Shown in pieces: positions 32,296 to 40,282 of a stretch of DNA of 64,000 nt; position 1 is the first letter of the stretch, and the number at the start of each line of letters is the position of its first letter. The stretch spans positions 372,001 to 436,000 of the forward strand of contig NZ_LT670847.1 of NCBI RefSeq assembly GCF_900142895.1, in the 5' to 3' direction. The notes under the pieces were generated by a model. That model did not search any database. It saw nothing but the letters and a program-made list of their open reading frames with translations, and was not told the DNA's origin. The translations under genes and the position numbers were made by a program. The stretch is from Vreelandella subglaciescola. Lineage in GTDB: Bacteria; Pseudomonadota; Gammaproteobacteria; Pseudomonadales; Halomonadaceae.

Positions 32296-32546
32296 TTAGG
32301 CAGCCTCCGCTCGGTCGAGACCATACTTAGCCGAGTTAATGACTCCACCGAACGTCGGATAGAGAATTCCTTGAAGCTCGTCCATGTCCGTCTTCCCAGC
32401 CTTGATCAGAGCGAAAGCCATGTCGTAACAGCGGACGTACAAGACAAGATCATCCACATCGAGAACGTCACGGATGCCTTTCTTCCACTTTGCCCGCCAG
32501 TCACTCGGTCGGAGGCCAGTCAGGATTTCACACACGAACACCTTAA
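32296..32546 (-). pseudogene. C-terminal part of the AntA/AntB antirepressor, cut by IS1380 copy B
   Basis: The last 81 or so codons of the gene that starts at 34878. Removing the IS1380-type copy and one CTTAA duplication restores a single frame: REKLLK before the element continues as VFVCEILTG after it. The fragment contains KKGIRDVLDVDD followed by YVRCYDMAFALI, which resembles the C-terminal region of the island protein at 37013-37759. A GTG at 32541 could start translation but would yield only the tail. Confidence 0.85.
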
Positions 32547-34263
32547 CCCGCCTAATTCACCGGGCTGAGACAGAAAAGAAGATGGCGAGCAGTTTCTCTT
32601 GTAGAATCAAGATGTTCCTGAACGAACACAATTCAAGAGGACCACTCGCCATGGGTGAAAGCTTATCCCCCTGGACCCCGTCATGCAACGGGTCCATCCG
32701 CGTCGAGCTCAGCGGCCATCGCACCACCAGCGACAGCGGTGCTTTGCTGTTGCGTGAAGCCCTCGACAACAGCGGCATGATCGATGCGCTGGACGACCAT
32801 CTGGTCGATCACCGCGACCCGGATCGCGTCCGCCACTCGTTAGCCAGCCAGCTGCGTACCCTGGTGCTGCAGCGTTCGATGGGCTGGATCGACCTCAGCG
32901 ATACCGATACGCTTCGCCGTGACCCGCTCTGGCAGCTAGCCTGCAGTGATGCCCGCGGGACAACGCCGTTGGCTCAGGACCGGCCATCTCAAGCGACGCT
33001 GTCGCGGCTGCTGACGTGCCTGGGCCGCGACGACAATATCGATACCGTGCATGAGGGCCTGCTGCGGCTGGCGGTCTGGCGACTGACCTCGCTGAACGGC
33101 GGCGAACGCCCCGAGCATCTGACGCTGGACATCGACGGCTTGCCGATCGACGTTCACGGCCACCAGGGCGGTTCGGCGTTTCATGGACTTTACGGGGCCA
33201 GAATCTACTCGCCTTTGGTGGCCTCGCTGGCAGAGACCGGCGACATGGTGGGCGGCCTGCTGCGTGAAGGTAACGCCGGCCCAGCCGAGAATGCCGATAC
33301 CTGGATCCCACATCTGGTGCGGCGACTCAACGAGAGCACCGGGGCCAAGGTCAAGGTGCGCATCGACGCCGGCTTCACCGACAACGACACGCTTGAGGCG
33401 CTGGAAGATCGCGACATCGAGTATCTGGGCCGGTTGCGCAGTCATACGGGCCTGCAGACACTGGCAGCGCCACATCTGAAGCGGCCACGCGGCCGGCCCC
33501 CCGAGCAACCTCGGGAATGGTGCCATGACCTGGCGTACCAAGCCGGTACCTGGCCGGCGCCGCGGCGCGTGGTGCTGGTGGTACAAGAGCGGCCCGATGA
33601 TCTGCTGCTGCATGCCTTCTTTTTGGTCACCAATCTCGGCAAGTTCGACTGGCCGCCGGAAAAGGTCCTGGCGCTTTATCGCAAGCGCGGCAGCGCCGAA
33701 GCCCACATGGGCGAGGTGAAGTCGTCGCTCGATATGCATCTCTCCTCGACTGATCGCGGTGTCTCCACCGTCCAGGACGTCATGGCCCGCAACGAGGTAA
33801 ACCTGCTGCTGACTCTCTGCGCTTATCAGGTGCTACACGGGCTGCGTTGCCTGTTGGAACGACAGACCCGGCAGGGCTGGAGCCTGAAGCGGATGCGCGA
33901 GCAGGTGCTCAAGGTGGCCGCCACGCTGACAGTGCACGCCCGGCGTATCACCGTGCACCTCGGCGATGCCGCCGACAAATGGTGGCCATCCTTACTGAAG
34001 GGGTTGCCGCGGCTGACGGCATTGACCTGACACGTCGCATTACTCAGCCTTTTCCAGCAGACAAAACGGCCACTATGGAGGCCGACGACCACGGCTGCGC
34101 CGTCACTCGAAACCAATGAACTTCAGTTATAAATATCACGGCATTGATACGATAAAGCTATGTGCTAATCGGCTACTCAGCGACCGTATGACATAAAAGC
34201 CGGTCGGTCCCGGTCACCACGGGACGTAAAACGCTCGTTCGGCGTCCTGATGAATAAGGCGGG
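32547..34263 (+). mobile_element. IS1380-family element, copy B
   Basis: A complete 1717-bp element between CTTAA duplications (32542-32546 and 34264-34268). Its left terminal repeat has one change (CCTAATTCA instead of CCTTATTCA). It is inserted in the antirepressor gene, opposite to that gene's direction. Its 5' leader differs from copies A and C (GAACGAACACAATTC in place of ACCGAACTTGACTC). Confidence 0.95.
32651..34030 (+). CDS. IS1380-family transposase, copy B
   Basis: A 459-residue DDE transposase, intact. Compared with copy A it reads LTSLNGG, GKFDWPP and SSLDMHL, and it shares these with copy C. It has the same catalytic segments (TLDIDGLP, RIDAGFTDND, YRKRGSAEAHMGEVK). The start is the ATG after GAGGACCACTCGCC. 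The terminal repeat change in this copy may reduce its own mobility. Confidence 0.92.
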   Translation: MGESLSPWTPSCNGSIRVELSGHRTTSDSGALLLREALDNSGMIDALDDHLVDHRDPDRVRHSLASQLRTLVLQRSMGWIDLSDTDTLRRDPLWQLACSDARGTTPLAQDRPSQATLSRLLTCLGRDDNIDTVHEGLLRLAVWRLTSLNGGERPEHLTLDIDGLPIDVHGHQGGSAFHGLYGARIYSPLVASLAETGDMVGGLLREGNAGPAENADTWIPHLVRRLNESTGAKVKVRIDAGFTDNDTLEALEDRDIEYLGRLRSHTGLQTLAAPHLKRPRGRPPEQPREWCHDLAYQAGTWPAPRRVVLVVQERPDDLLLHAFFLVTNLGKFDWPPEKVLALYRKRGSAEAHMGEVKSSLDMHLSSTDRGVSTVQDVMARNEVNLLLTLCAYQVLHGLRCLLERQTRQGWSLKRMREQVLKVAATLTVHARRITVHLGDAADKWWPSLLKGLPRLTALT

Positions 34264-34878
34264 CTTAAGGAGCTTCTCTCGACTAGCCGCTTCACTGGGG
34301 ACAGCACCTTTGCTGATCTTTCCGTCTTGGGCCTTTCGTCCCACCTTGGATCGGAAGTGATGCGTGATGGCATTGTCCAGTTGAATAAGAGACTGGACGC
34401 GTTCGGGCTGGTGCTTGGAGAGGCGAAGAACACATTCCTCCATGTCGAGGAAGTATTGACGAATTTCATCCCCCTCAACCGTGTTGGCTTGCATAGCCAG
34501 CTTAGCGGCAACGTCACGGGAGAGCTTGTAGTCTATCTGCTTAACGTTTTTACGCTTGCCAACAAGGCTTTCCTCTACTTCGATTTCCCCTTGGAACCGC
34601 GCGCTTTTTTCCGCGTCGTTCCCTAGGAGCGATTTAATATAGTCTTCGGCCCAATCTCTGAACCTACCATGAGGCTTACCGATCTTTTCCCAGAGCTTCC
34701 GGGCGTCGATTTGTGGTTCCTGCCGATCTTCCACTATGGGGAGTACACGGCGAACTTTCATCATTCTGTCGGCCTGTTCTTGTGTGAAGCAGAGGGTTAA
34801 TGTCAAGGTCTTCTTTGGGGCATGGTTGATGTCGGTAACGATGGATCGACCGTTACGCTTTGCAGTGCTATTAGTCAT
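34264..34878 (-). pseudogene. N-terminal part of AntA/AntB-type antirepressor, cut by IS1380 copy B
   Basis: The first 205 codons of a gene that originally encoded about 286 residues. The AntA/AntB domain is at about 50-140: IDARKLWEKIGKPHGRFRDW, then KNVKQIDYKLSRDVAAKLAM and EIRQYFLDMEECVLR. Such proteins lift repression of phage lytic genes. The ATG at 34878 opens a sound frame; a cluster of GTGTGAA heptamers lies upstream. After residue 205 the frame enters the IS1380-type element, so the natural C-terminus (32296-32546) is separated from it. Confidence 0.88.
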
Positions 34879-34895
34879 GGCATTGATTCCTCATG

Positions 34896-35113
34896 TGTGA
34901 ACGCACCGCTCCAGCGAGCACACCCCCTGTCTGGCCCACGAACTCCCCAACGCCAAGGGAAGCCAGCAGGGCAAGCCAGAGTGATGCGCTCACAGATGCG
35001 GGTTCGTGTGTGAAGTGGTGTAACGGTGAAAGACAGTTGTGTGAACTGCTGCGGATGATGATTACTACTACTGCTCAGATCGGTATTAGTCTCGTCTGAG
35101 AATGTTTTCACAC
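34896..35113. promoter_or_regulatory. Cluster of GTGTGAA heptamers upstream of the antirepressor
   Basis: GTGTGAA occurs at 34896-34902, 35008-35014 and 35039-35045, and inverted (TTCACAC) at 35107-35113. About eight are expected in the whole window on both strands by chance, so four in 218 bases stands out. All lie in the 296-base spacer (34879-35174) upstream of the antirepressor gene, where operators of the island's switch would be expected. No other gene is seen in the spacer. Confidence 0.45.
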
Positions 35114-35174
35114 GTTCTTGTGTCGAAAACTCAAGGGGTAAATCAGTTATACGACTTCGCTCTCACACCCACTG

Positions 35175-35771
35175 TCAGTGGATAGTCATATCGTTTGGGT
35201 TCTCTACCCGGTAGAACTCTAGATCATCGATGTCTAATGCCCCCATCTCCTCTGCCTTCTCTAAGACTTCCACCTCTGACAACCCCAGCGTTTCTGCCAA
35301 GTCACTCGTGCTGTACAGAGGGCTCCCGTCGTGGTCATGAGCGATAGGCTTCAGATTGGGGGAGGTCTCATTGAATGCTTTATCGAGCTCGTCCTGTAGC
35401 TGTTTCCGAAGATAAGGCGGTTGGCTCTTGTTATGCGCCAGCTCAATAATCTTCTCTGCAGCCTCACTTGTAGGAGAATTGCAGTCACTCGTGTCTACTT
35501 TGGAGAAGAAGGCGCTCTCAGTAGCTTGGATGCGTTCTTGGATCAGAGCATTCACTTCACTCGTATTATCAGGATCCAGAAGATCGTTAAGGCAATATCC
35601 GTTCTCATCATCGTCGTCCTTAATGAGTTGAGCTAATGCCCATGTGGCGTTCGGGGGAAGACCTTCCGATAGTCCCAGGCCAGCGTCAGCGGCAGCAAAT
35701 AGCTCTTCGCTCAAACGGTCGAGGGTCGAGTGAGAGTAGTGGTTGGTGTAAGCGGATGTATGTGTAGTCAT
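35175..35771 (-). CDS. Hypothetical acidic protein
   Basis: A 198-residue soluble, strongly acidic protein with no family I recognise. The middle has a run of Asp and Glu (IKDDDDENGYCLNDLLD). The C-terminal part has a short helix-turn-helix-like segment, STSDLAETLGLSEVEVLEKAEEMG. The ATG at 35771 has GGAGC upstream, with long spacing. One copy of the 24-bp island repeat lies 52-79 bases upstream. It is probably the first gene of a unit running toward the antirepressor. Confidence 0.55.
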   Translation of the reverse strand: MTTHTSAYTNHYSHSTLDRLSEELFAAADAGLGLSEGLPPNATWALAQLIKDDDDENGYCLNDLLDPDNTSEVNALIQERIQATESAFFSKVDTSDCNSPTSEAAEKIIELAHNKSQPPYLRKQLQDELDKAFNETSPNLKPIAHDHDGSPLYSTSDLAETLGLSEVEVLEKAEEMGALDIDDLEFYRVENPNDMTIH

Positions 35772-35822
35772 GGTGTAGTGGTTTGCTCCATGTTTGATGA
35801 TTTTGGTGGAGGGTGGAAATCG

Positions 35823-35850
35823 CTTCCTCTTCCTTAGGTGCAGGGTAATT
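35823..35850. repeat. Island 24-bp repeat, copy 1
   Basis: Contains TCCTTAGGTGCAGGGTAATT, shared with two copies at 37931-37954 and 37971-37994. It lies 52 bases upstream of the acidic protein gene. On the minus strand it reads AATTACCCTGCACCTAAGGA. It may be a binding site for an island regulator. Confidence 0.6.
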
Positions 35851-35993
35851 ATTTGGTTATAAAGCTACACCGCCTTTATTCATTTTTGTTATGACAAGAT
35901 CGGCAATGTTTTTCCGACGTATTGGAGACGCACGCCAGGTGGAGGAAGGCTGACTACAGGGCTCTGGGATTTCCGGTCAGTTTGCTCAGTCGG

Positions 35994-36812
35994 AGCAGTC
36001 AATCGTGACTGCTGTAGATAGACCGAGAGGTAAAGACTCAGGCTTACTGGAAGTTTTCGATCAGGAAAGAAACCTAACCTGTGTCCGAGCCAAGCGGCAT
36101 AGCCGCCTTACTTGATTCATCCTTAAAACTTCCCGTCAGAGCCAACCTTGAACCTCACTGGCGAGAGTGGCGGATGGCTTTAAGGTTTTGCCTACGGAAG
36201 GCCCTGGTTAGTGGTTTGCACCACGGTTGATTACATCACCTACCGCTGAAACTGATAGAGAAGCGTGGGACATTTTTTGCCCTTAAAGAGTATGTAGGTA
36301 GGCACGTTATTACCCATCCCACAGAAGATGTTTAGTCCGATGCGTCTTCAGTACATGACACCGTGACTCAAAGACTCCGATAGAAAAGCTCTCTGAAAAA
36401 CTGGAGGGGGAATGCTTGCGTCGTGTCTCAGATTTTGGACAGGCCCTTTGCTGTGATCTCTACAGCTTAGGATCAACTACGCAAACGCAACCCTCGCCAG
36501 AGTTACATCGTCCCGATGAACCTACATGCTGGCGCTAAGCTATACGGACACATGGCCTCCAGGGACTTCCTGATCTCTATGGGAGTGCCCAGTAGGGTCT
36601 TCCCGATGAACAGCCAGAACAGTCAAGTGGAGAGTCTTGTGGATCGACTGGCGTGACTAACTGGAAGCATCAGCCGCGGAGTAACGAAGTCCACATTGTC
36701 CGTACCCACGAGCGTTAGCGAGCTTACTGGTTCATGCAGTGAGGCTACTTCAACATAACCACTGGACTCGCTTTCGGCCCTCCATGGCATCAACCAGTGA
36801 ACAACCTTGAAG
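35994..36812 (-). ncRNA. Candidate large structured noncoding RNA
   Basis: Within 35772-37012 no credible gene exists, but many perfect stems occur. An 8-bp tetraloop hairpin lies at 35994-36013. A 9-bp stem, GGAAGTTTT 36049-36057 with AAAACTTCC 36125-36133, encloses a GCGGC/GCCGC hairpin. Others are GTGGT/ACCAC (36211-36224), GTGGGA/TCCCAC (36265-36322), GAAGAT/GTCTTC (36324-36349) and GCTGT/ACAGC (36449-36465). CGCCAG/CTGGCG (36495-36534) encloses CATCG/CGATG. CTTCAA/TTGAAG (36748-36812) encloses CACTGG/CCAGTG. The 36211-36224 hairpin has a GCAA (GNRA) loop only on the minus strand, the direction of the neighbouring genes. Size and setting recall phage-borne giant RNAs such as GOLLD or ROOL, but I cannot assign a family. 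Confidence 0.5.
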
Positions 36813-37012
36813 CCCCACCCCACCGATGGCCTGGTAAGTGGTGATGGTGGTACATCACTTATTACATTCATTCCTACCGATCAAGCCAAGAGGTTATATG
36901 AAGGTTGTCGTGGAGTTTTTCTTTTAGATTCATCTTTGAGGATCATCAGGTGGGTTCCCCCTTAATACTGCGACGGTTAGAATCCGATTATAAGATATTG
37001 ATTTATATGTTT

Positions 37013-37759
37013 TTATAGGAAGCGCTCTGTTTGAATCCAATCATCAAGTTGGTCTTCCAGGGGCTCTGTCGTTTCCCTCGGTGCTTCTACCGAATCGCCT
37101 TGGCTCACTTCGTATGTTTGTGCATCCTCGGTCAACAATGATCGTGCCAAAAATGGTAGTGCAATCTCACAAGCCTTGACGTACTTCTGTGCTTGACGGT
37201 CATTCACATCGAGAAGCTCCTTGATTCCCCTCGTGGAGATTACGTCAAGCTCCTGAAGAATAACGTACAGGCTGATCTTGTTGAGCGGTAAGCTTCTACC
37301 GTTGCGTCTCTGGTTATCAAGGTTCGCTATTCCAGACAGAATATCTGAGGCAGGACAGCCTAAATCACCGACCGCCCGTCCTCGCATGGCTGATCGTACG
37401 GTATTCTCGATCCGCTTCTCTCGATTACTCCCCTTACGGGGATTGGTAGAAGCCTTTTCGAGCGTCACAGCTTTACCACTGAACTGGGCACGGAGCTTGG
37501 CTGTTCGCCCCCTCCCTAACCGCCTCATCAGGTTCGGCATCTGCTCTATCGGGTGGACTGGCCCATCGCCTGTACCAAACGGCCACGCATCACTGGGCAG
37601 GTTGTCGATCTTTTGGAGGCTTCTCTCGTATCGTTCCTTGAGCGCCATCCCACGGGCCACCATTTCTTCATATCCCGGTGTCCTGCTTCTATTATGTATC
37701 TCAACATCAGACTGGGTATGGCTGTCAGTGCTCCTAGCCGTTGCGGCATTCATGTTCAT
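37013..37759 (-). CDS. Hypothetical island protein with C-terminal helix-turn-helix-like segment
   Basis: A 248-residue, mostly basic protein of unknown function. The ATG at 37759 is preceded by GAGGA about 11 bases upstream; upstream in-frame starts add an unlikely hydrophobic leader. The middle is Arg-rich (RRLGRGRTAKLRAQF, SNREKRIENTVRSAMRGRAVG). The C-terminal region TRGIKELLDVNDRQAQKYV resembles a segment in the tail of the split antirepressor (GIRDVLDVDD...YVRC). It may bind DNA or the antirepressor. Two copies of the 24-bp repeat lie 170-235 bases upstream. Confidence 0.6.
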   Translation of the reverse strand: MNMNAATARSTDSHTQSDVEIHNRSRTPGYEEMVARGMALKERYERSLQKIDNLPSDAWPFGTGDGPVHPIEQMPNLMRRLGRGRTAKLRAQFSGKAVTLEKASTNPRKGSNREKRIENTVRSAMRGRAVGDLGCPASDILSGIANLDNQRRNGRSLPLNKISLYVILQELDVISTRGIKELLDVNDRQAQKYVKACEIALPFLARSLLTEDAQTYEVSQGDSVEAPRETTEPLEDQLDDWIQTERFL

Positions 37760-37930
37760 ATCGCGTATTCCTCGCCAGTGGGAACCTACCACCAGCGAGC
37801 CCACAACAAACCCATAAGCACAGGAATACCTCACCGGACATACGAAAGGCCCAGTTATGCGCTTGGTTAGTTAAGTGATGCTACTGGTGGGAGTTTAGGT
37901 AAGTGATAGGTGGTTGGTGGGAGAGATGTG

Positions 37931-37954
37931 CTCCTCCTTAGGTGCATGGTAATT
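37931..37954. repeat. Island 24-bp repeat, copy 2
   Basis: CTCCTCCTTAGGTGCATGGT followed by AATT. It differs from copy 3 at two positions and starts 40 bases before it (about four helical turns), a spacing that would place bound proteins on one face of the DNA. Confidence 0.65.
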
Positions 37955-37970
37955 ACACGAGATGGGCACG

Positions 37971-37994
37971 CTCCTCCTTAGGTGCAGGGCAATT
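37971..37994. repeat. Island 24-bp repeat, copy 3
   Basis: CTCCTCCTTAGGTGCAGGGC followed by AATT. Same orientation as copies 1 and 2. On the minus strand it includes AAGGAGGAG, which resembles a strong ribosome site, but no coding frame follows. Confidence 0.65.
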
Positions 37995-38248
37995 CCCAAT
38001 AGGTGGGCGGCGCGGAGAATGGGCTTGTGAGGCTTTGTGAGAAATGCTGGGGGGAAAGCAGTAGGGTTGGCAGCGGAAGGAGATCTATGGGTGACAGAGG
38101 GCTTATAGGCGGGAGATATAGACGTGCTGAATTGAAGCTCTGCTTGATGATAATCAGGTAGCAGTGAGGTTGTCTGTGAGTATGCTGGTTTAATACCCAC
38201 AGACAGGGAGTGAGGTGTAATCAGCTATTGTAATGTCATCGCTCAGGA

Positions 38249-38608
38249 TCAGTGCAGTATGTCCGAAAGAGTCGCGGCCAGTTCTTCGCCCTTATCAGTT
38301 AGATGCACCAGCTTCCTTCTGCGCTCTCCAGGGTCTTCCTCAGTCCAGATCAAACCGAAACCAGGCTTTTCGTGTTCTTGCCATTCGGACAGAACAGCAA
38401 TGCTCCTTGAGCAAGTCGACTGCTTGGTATTGGTCTGTTTTCGTAGTTCGTTCATTGAAATGCCAGGACTCGCCGCGACGTAGGCAAAAAGTGAAACTGT
38501 CTTCAACGGCAGATCAAACTGAAGCTTGCTAAATTCAACCATAACGTCCAATACACGCTGAATGGAGACTCTTTCGCTGAGGGGCAAACTTGATAGCTGA
38601 TGTTCCAT
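38249..38608 (-). CDS. MarR-like winged-helix protein
   Basis: A 119-residue protein with a MarR-type winged helix (about 38-110). The recognition region is SPGISMNELRKQTNTKQSTCSRSIAVL, and the wing is represented by ERRRKLVHLTDKGEEL, the usual MarR ending. The ATG at 38608 has AGAGGAAC about 8 bases upstream. The ligand and targets are unknown. It is one of several DNA-binding proteins in the island and may control maintenance or excision. Confidence 0.78.
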   Translation of the reverse strand: MEHQLSSLPLSERVSIQRVLDVMVEFSKLQFDLPLKTVSLFAYVAASPGISMNELRKQTNTKQSTCSRSIAVLSEWQEHEKPGFGLIWTEEDPGERRRKLVHLTDKGEELAATLSDILH

Positions 38609-38796
38609 TATGCAGTTCCTCTTTGTGGGCTAGTCGAATCGTATGCTTTGACCCCTTTCGTCACAAGCCACCGAGAACCGAACGTCCAACCAGCGGGCAA
38701 AGAATACGGCCAGCTTGGGATGCGCCCAAGTGCCACCGTAGCGGCCTCGGGTAGTTTCAGAAAGGCCGTAGCTTAAATCACCGGGATTCTGGCTAT

Positions 38797-38961
38797 TTAA
38801 TTCTGGCAATGTTTTGAAAGCTCATAGCAATAGTTACGGGTATCTATATTGTCCCAAAAATGTTGAATACGTTTACCAAACTGCTTAGCGGCCTTCGTCA
38901 TGTTGAAGTAACCGTCTTCGCGGAACGTGAGTGTCTTGCCGTGCCACTGCTTGGTGATCAT
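38797..38961 (-). pseudogene. KilA-N domain fragment
   Basis: A 54-codon frame that reads as the start of a KilA-N DNA-binding domain: KQWHGKTLTFREDGYFNMT, then KAAKQFGKRIQHFWDN, and stops at HCQN. Full KilA-N domains run about 100 residues and are usually followed by a second domain, so this is a truncated remnant. The frame is open about 20 codons further upstream, so the start is uncertain. KilA-N proteins are typical of phages and phage satellites. The 187 bases between it and the MarR-like gene hold nothing recognisable. Confidence 0.65.
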
Positions 38962-39024
38962 TGCGTTGCTCGGCTTTACCGTTTGTGAGTTAAAAACCGC
39001 TGTCTTTTGGCGAGGGCTTTAAAA

Positions 39025-39393
39025 TCAGCACCCGTACTGACCGGATAGATAGCTTAATGCCAGGTCGGCAAAAGGGGCTTCCATATTTCTATCTCGTCGT
39101 TCCCACGTTTCTATAAGCATTTCTGTTTGATAGGCCGGATGGCGTATCGATTCATCCCCTTCAAATAGTTTACAAAGTTCATCTCCTCCTTTCCCTTCAT
39201 TACGTCTTGCCCCCTCCATAGCAATTAGCCCATCAAAAACACCTTGTGAATAGCTGATCGCCATTGTTTCGCCCTCTCGGCTATTATCCAGCATTTCTTT
39301 TACTTTCATAACTGACATTTCGTTAGCTTGCGCTTTTACTGAAAAAACAATAGAGATAGATGTTAAGAAAATTGATTTTTTTATATTAAGCAT
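39025..39393 (-). CDS. Exported Rap1a/Tai-like small protein
   Basis: A 122-residue protein with a clear signal peptide (about 1-23, SIFLTSISIVFSVKAQA). The mature part, ISYSQGVFDGLIAME... then ELCKLFEG, a helical middle and a final LSYLSGQYGC, resembles the Rap1a/Tai family, small periplasmic proteins with a pair of cysteines. Some members are immunity proteins for type VI amidase toxins, but many are orphans, and no toxin is adjacent. Low GC content relative to core genes suggests transfer. AAAAGGTAG precedes the ATG. Confidence 0.6.
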   Translation of the reverse strand: MLNIKKSIFLTSISIVFSVKAQANEMSVMKVKEMLDNSREGETMAISYSQGVFDGLIAMEGARRNEGKGGDELCKLFEGDESIRHPAYQTEMLIETWERRDRNMEAPFADLALSYLSGQYGC

Positions 39394-39429
39394 TTAAGCG
39401 CTACCTTTTAAGACGGCGACAATTTAAAG

Positions 39430-39624
39430 TTATAGTAAACCAACCCACAGCATAACGCCGTGAATAACTCCAATAGGAAAGAACAAAGCCCCTGCTATTA
39501 GAAAACCCCACCATCCCTCATTCAGAGAAGTTATAATATGTGTCAACCACGCTAAAGCGCTTATAATCAATATTGTGGTGACAGCAATCGAACTATAGTC
39601 AGTTACATCTTCTTTAATTTTCAT
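39430..39624 (-). CDS. Small two-helix membrane protein
   Basis: A 64-residue protein with two membrane spans: IAVTTILIISALAWLTHII, and a second containing GFLIAGALFFPIGVIHGVMLW. The pattern WxxHII...G...FPIGVIHG is one I recognise from small proteins in many phages and islands; its function is unknown. It lies 36 bases upstream of the Rap1a-like gene in the same direction, so the two may be co-transcribed. The ribosome site is weak. Confidence 0.6.
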   Translation of the reverse strand: MKIKEDVTDYSSIAVTTILIISALAWLTHIITSLNEGWWGFLIAGALFFPIGVIHGVMLWVGLL

Positions 39625-39760
39625 TTACCCAACCCATATTTATATTGCCAAAGTTGTTATTCAGAAATCCCCTGGCAAATGCATCCAGCTAACCTAAATT
39701 AGAACGTATAATCCCACCCTAGCCGACAGCAAGGCTATGTTTCAATACACTTAGCTAATT

Positions 39761-40282
39761 TTATTGGGGATACAGGTGGCTCAGGTCTAACCCTTTATGC
39801 TCAAGCTGACACATAGCCTCATTCAGCACGTCTAGCGAGTACCCTGCCCCGTACCTGCCAGACATACCCGACTCACTGTGGCCCTGTAGGGCATTCATCA
39901 CGTCTTTGGAAATACCCGAGTTTCTACAGGCGTCCTCGAAATTGTGACGTAGCGAGTGAAAAGCGTTTTGCTCACGTTTGACCTTGAGATTAATAAGTAG
40001 CGATATGAAGCGCTTAGAGTAAACAGACGAATAATAACCATCACTCCCCATTGGCATGTCAGGGAATAGCCTTTTGCTGCCTTGTTGGCGCATCTTCTGA
40101 ACATGCTCAAGAAAACCTAACCGCTTCAACTCGGGGTGGACGGGCGTCTGTCGGCGACTACCAGGATTTTTTAGCTTTTTATCATCACCATCGACGTTGA
40201 TGTCTATAATGTCGATACCGCCTGTATAGATCACATCAGAAACATACAGCTGTAGGATTTCCCCCATCCTCGCACCAGTAAA
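39761..40282 (-). pseudogene. Catalytic part of the island tyrosine integrase, cut by IS1380 copy C
   Basis: The C-terminal 173 codons of the integrase that starts at 43234. It holds all visible catalytic residues: Arg in FTGARMGEIL, His and Arg in FHSLRHNFED, His in QGHSESGMSG, and the nucleophilic Tyr in RYGAGYSL. Removing the IS1380-type element and one GTAAA duplication restores a continuous 583-residue frame. On its own this fragment lacks the core-binding domain. Confidence 0.9.

Larger units (their letters stand above)
37760..38248. other. Spacer of about 490 bp carrying two 24-bp repeats
   Basis: No convincing gene. Frames on either strand lack ribosome sites and have low-complexity translations. 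The notable content is the pair of 24-bp repeats at 37931-37954 and 37971-37994, exactly 40 bases apart, upstream of the leftward gene at 37759. This is probably the promoter and operator region of that gene. Confidence 0.45.

Noticed and set aside
32296..32541. The 81-codon frame starting with GTG as an independent small gene
   Set aside because: The frame joins exactly to the antirepressor once the IS1380-type element and one CTTAA copy are removed, so it is a gene fragment.
35869..35886. ACCGCCTTTATTCAT, similar to the IS1380 terminal repeat
   Set aside because: It has an extra T and no continuing similarity to the element beyond the first bases, and no partner end or target duplication is nearby.
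36623..36871. An 82-codon leftward frame inside the gene-free island stretch
   Set aside because: It has no ribosome site, an uneven composition and overlaps several perfect stems (36748-36812), so structure explains the sequence better than coding.
37895..38200. A 101-codon leftward frame
   Set aside because: The translation is low-complexity (Pro, Ser, His, Leu), it spans two 24-bp repeats, and it lacks a ribosome site.
39761..40267. The 168-codon frame as a stand-alone small integrase
   Set aside because: It lacks a core-binding domain and joins in frame to the upstream integrase fragment across the GTAAA duplication.
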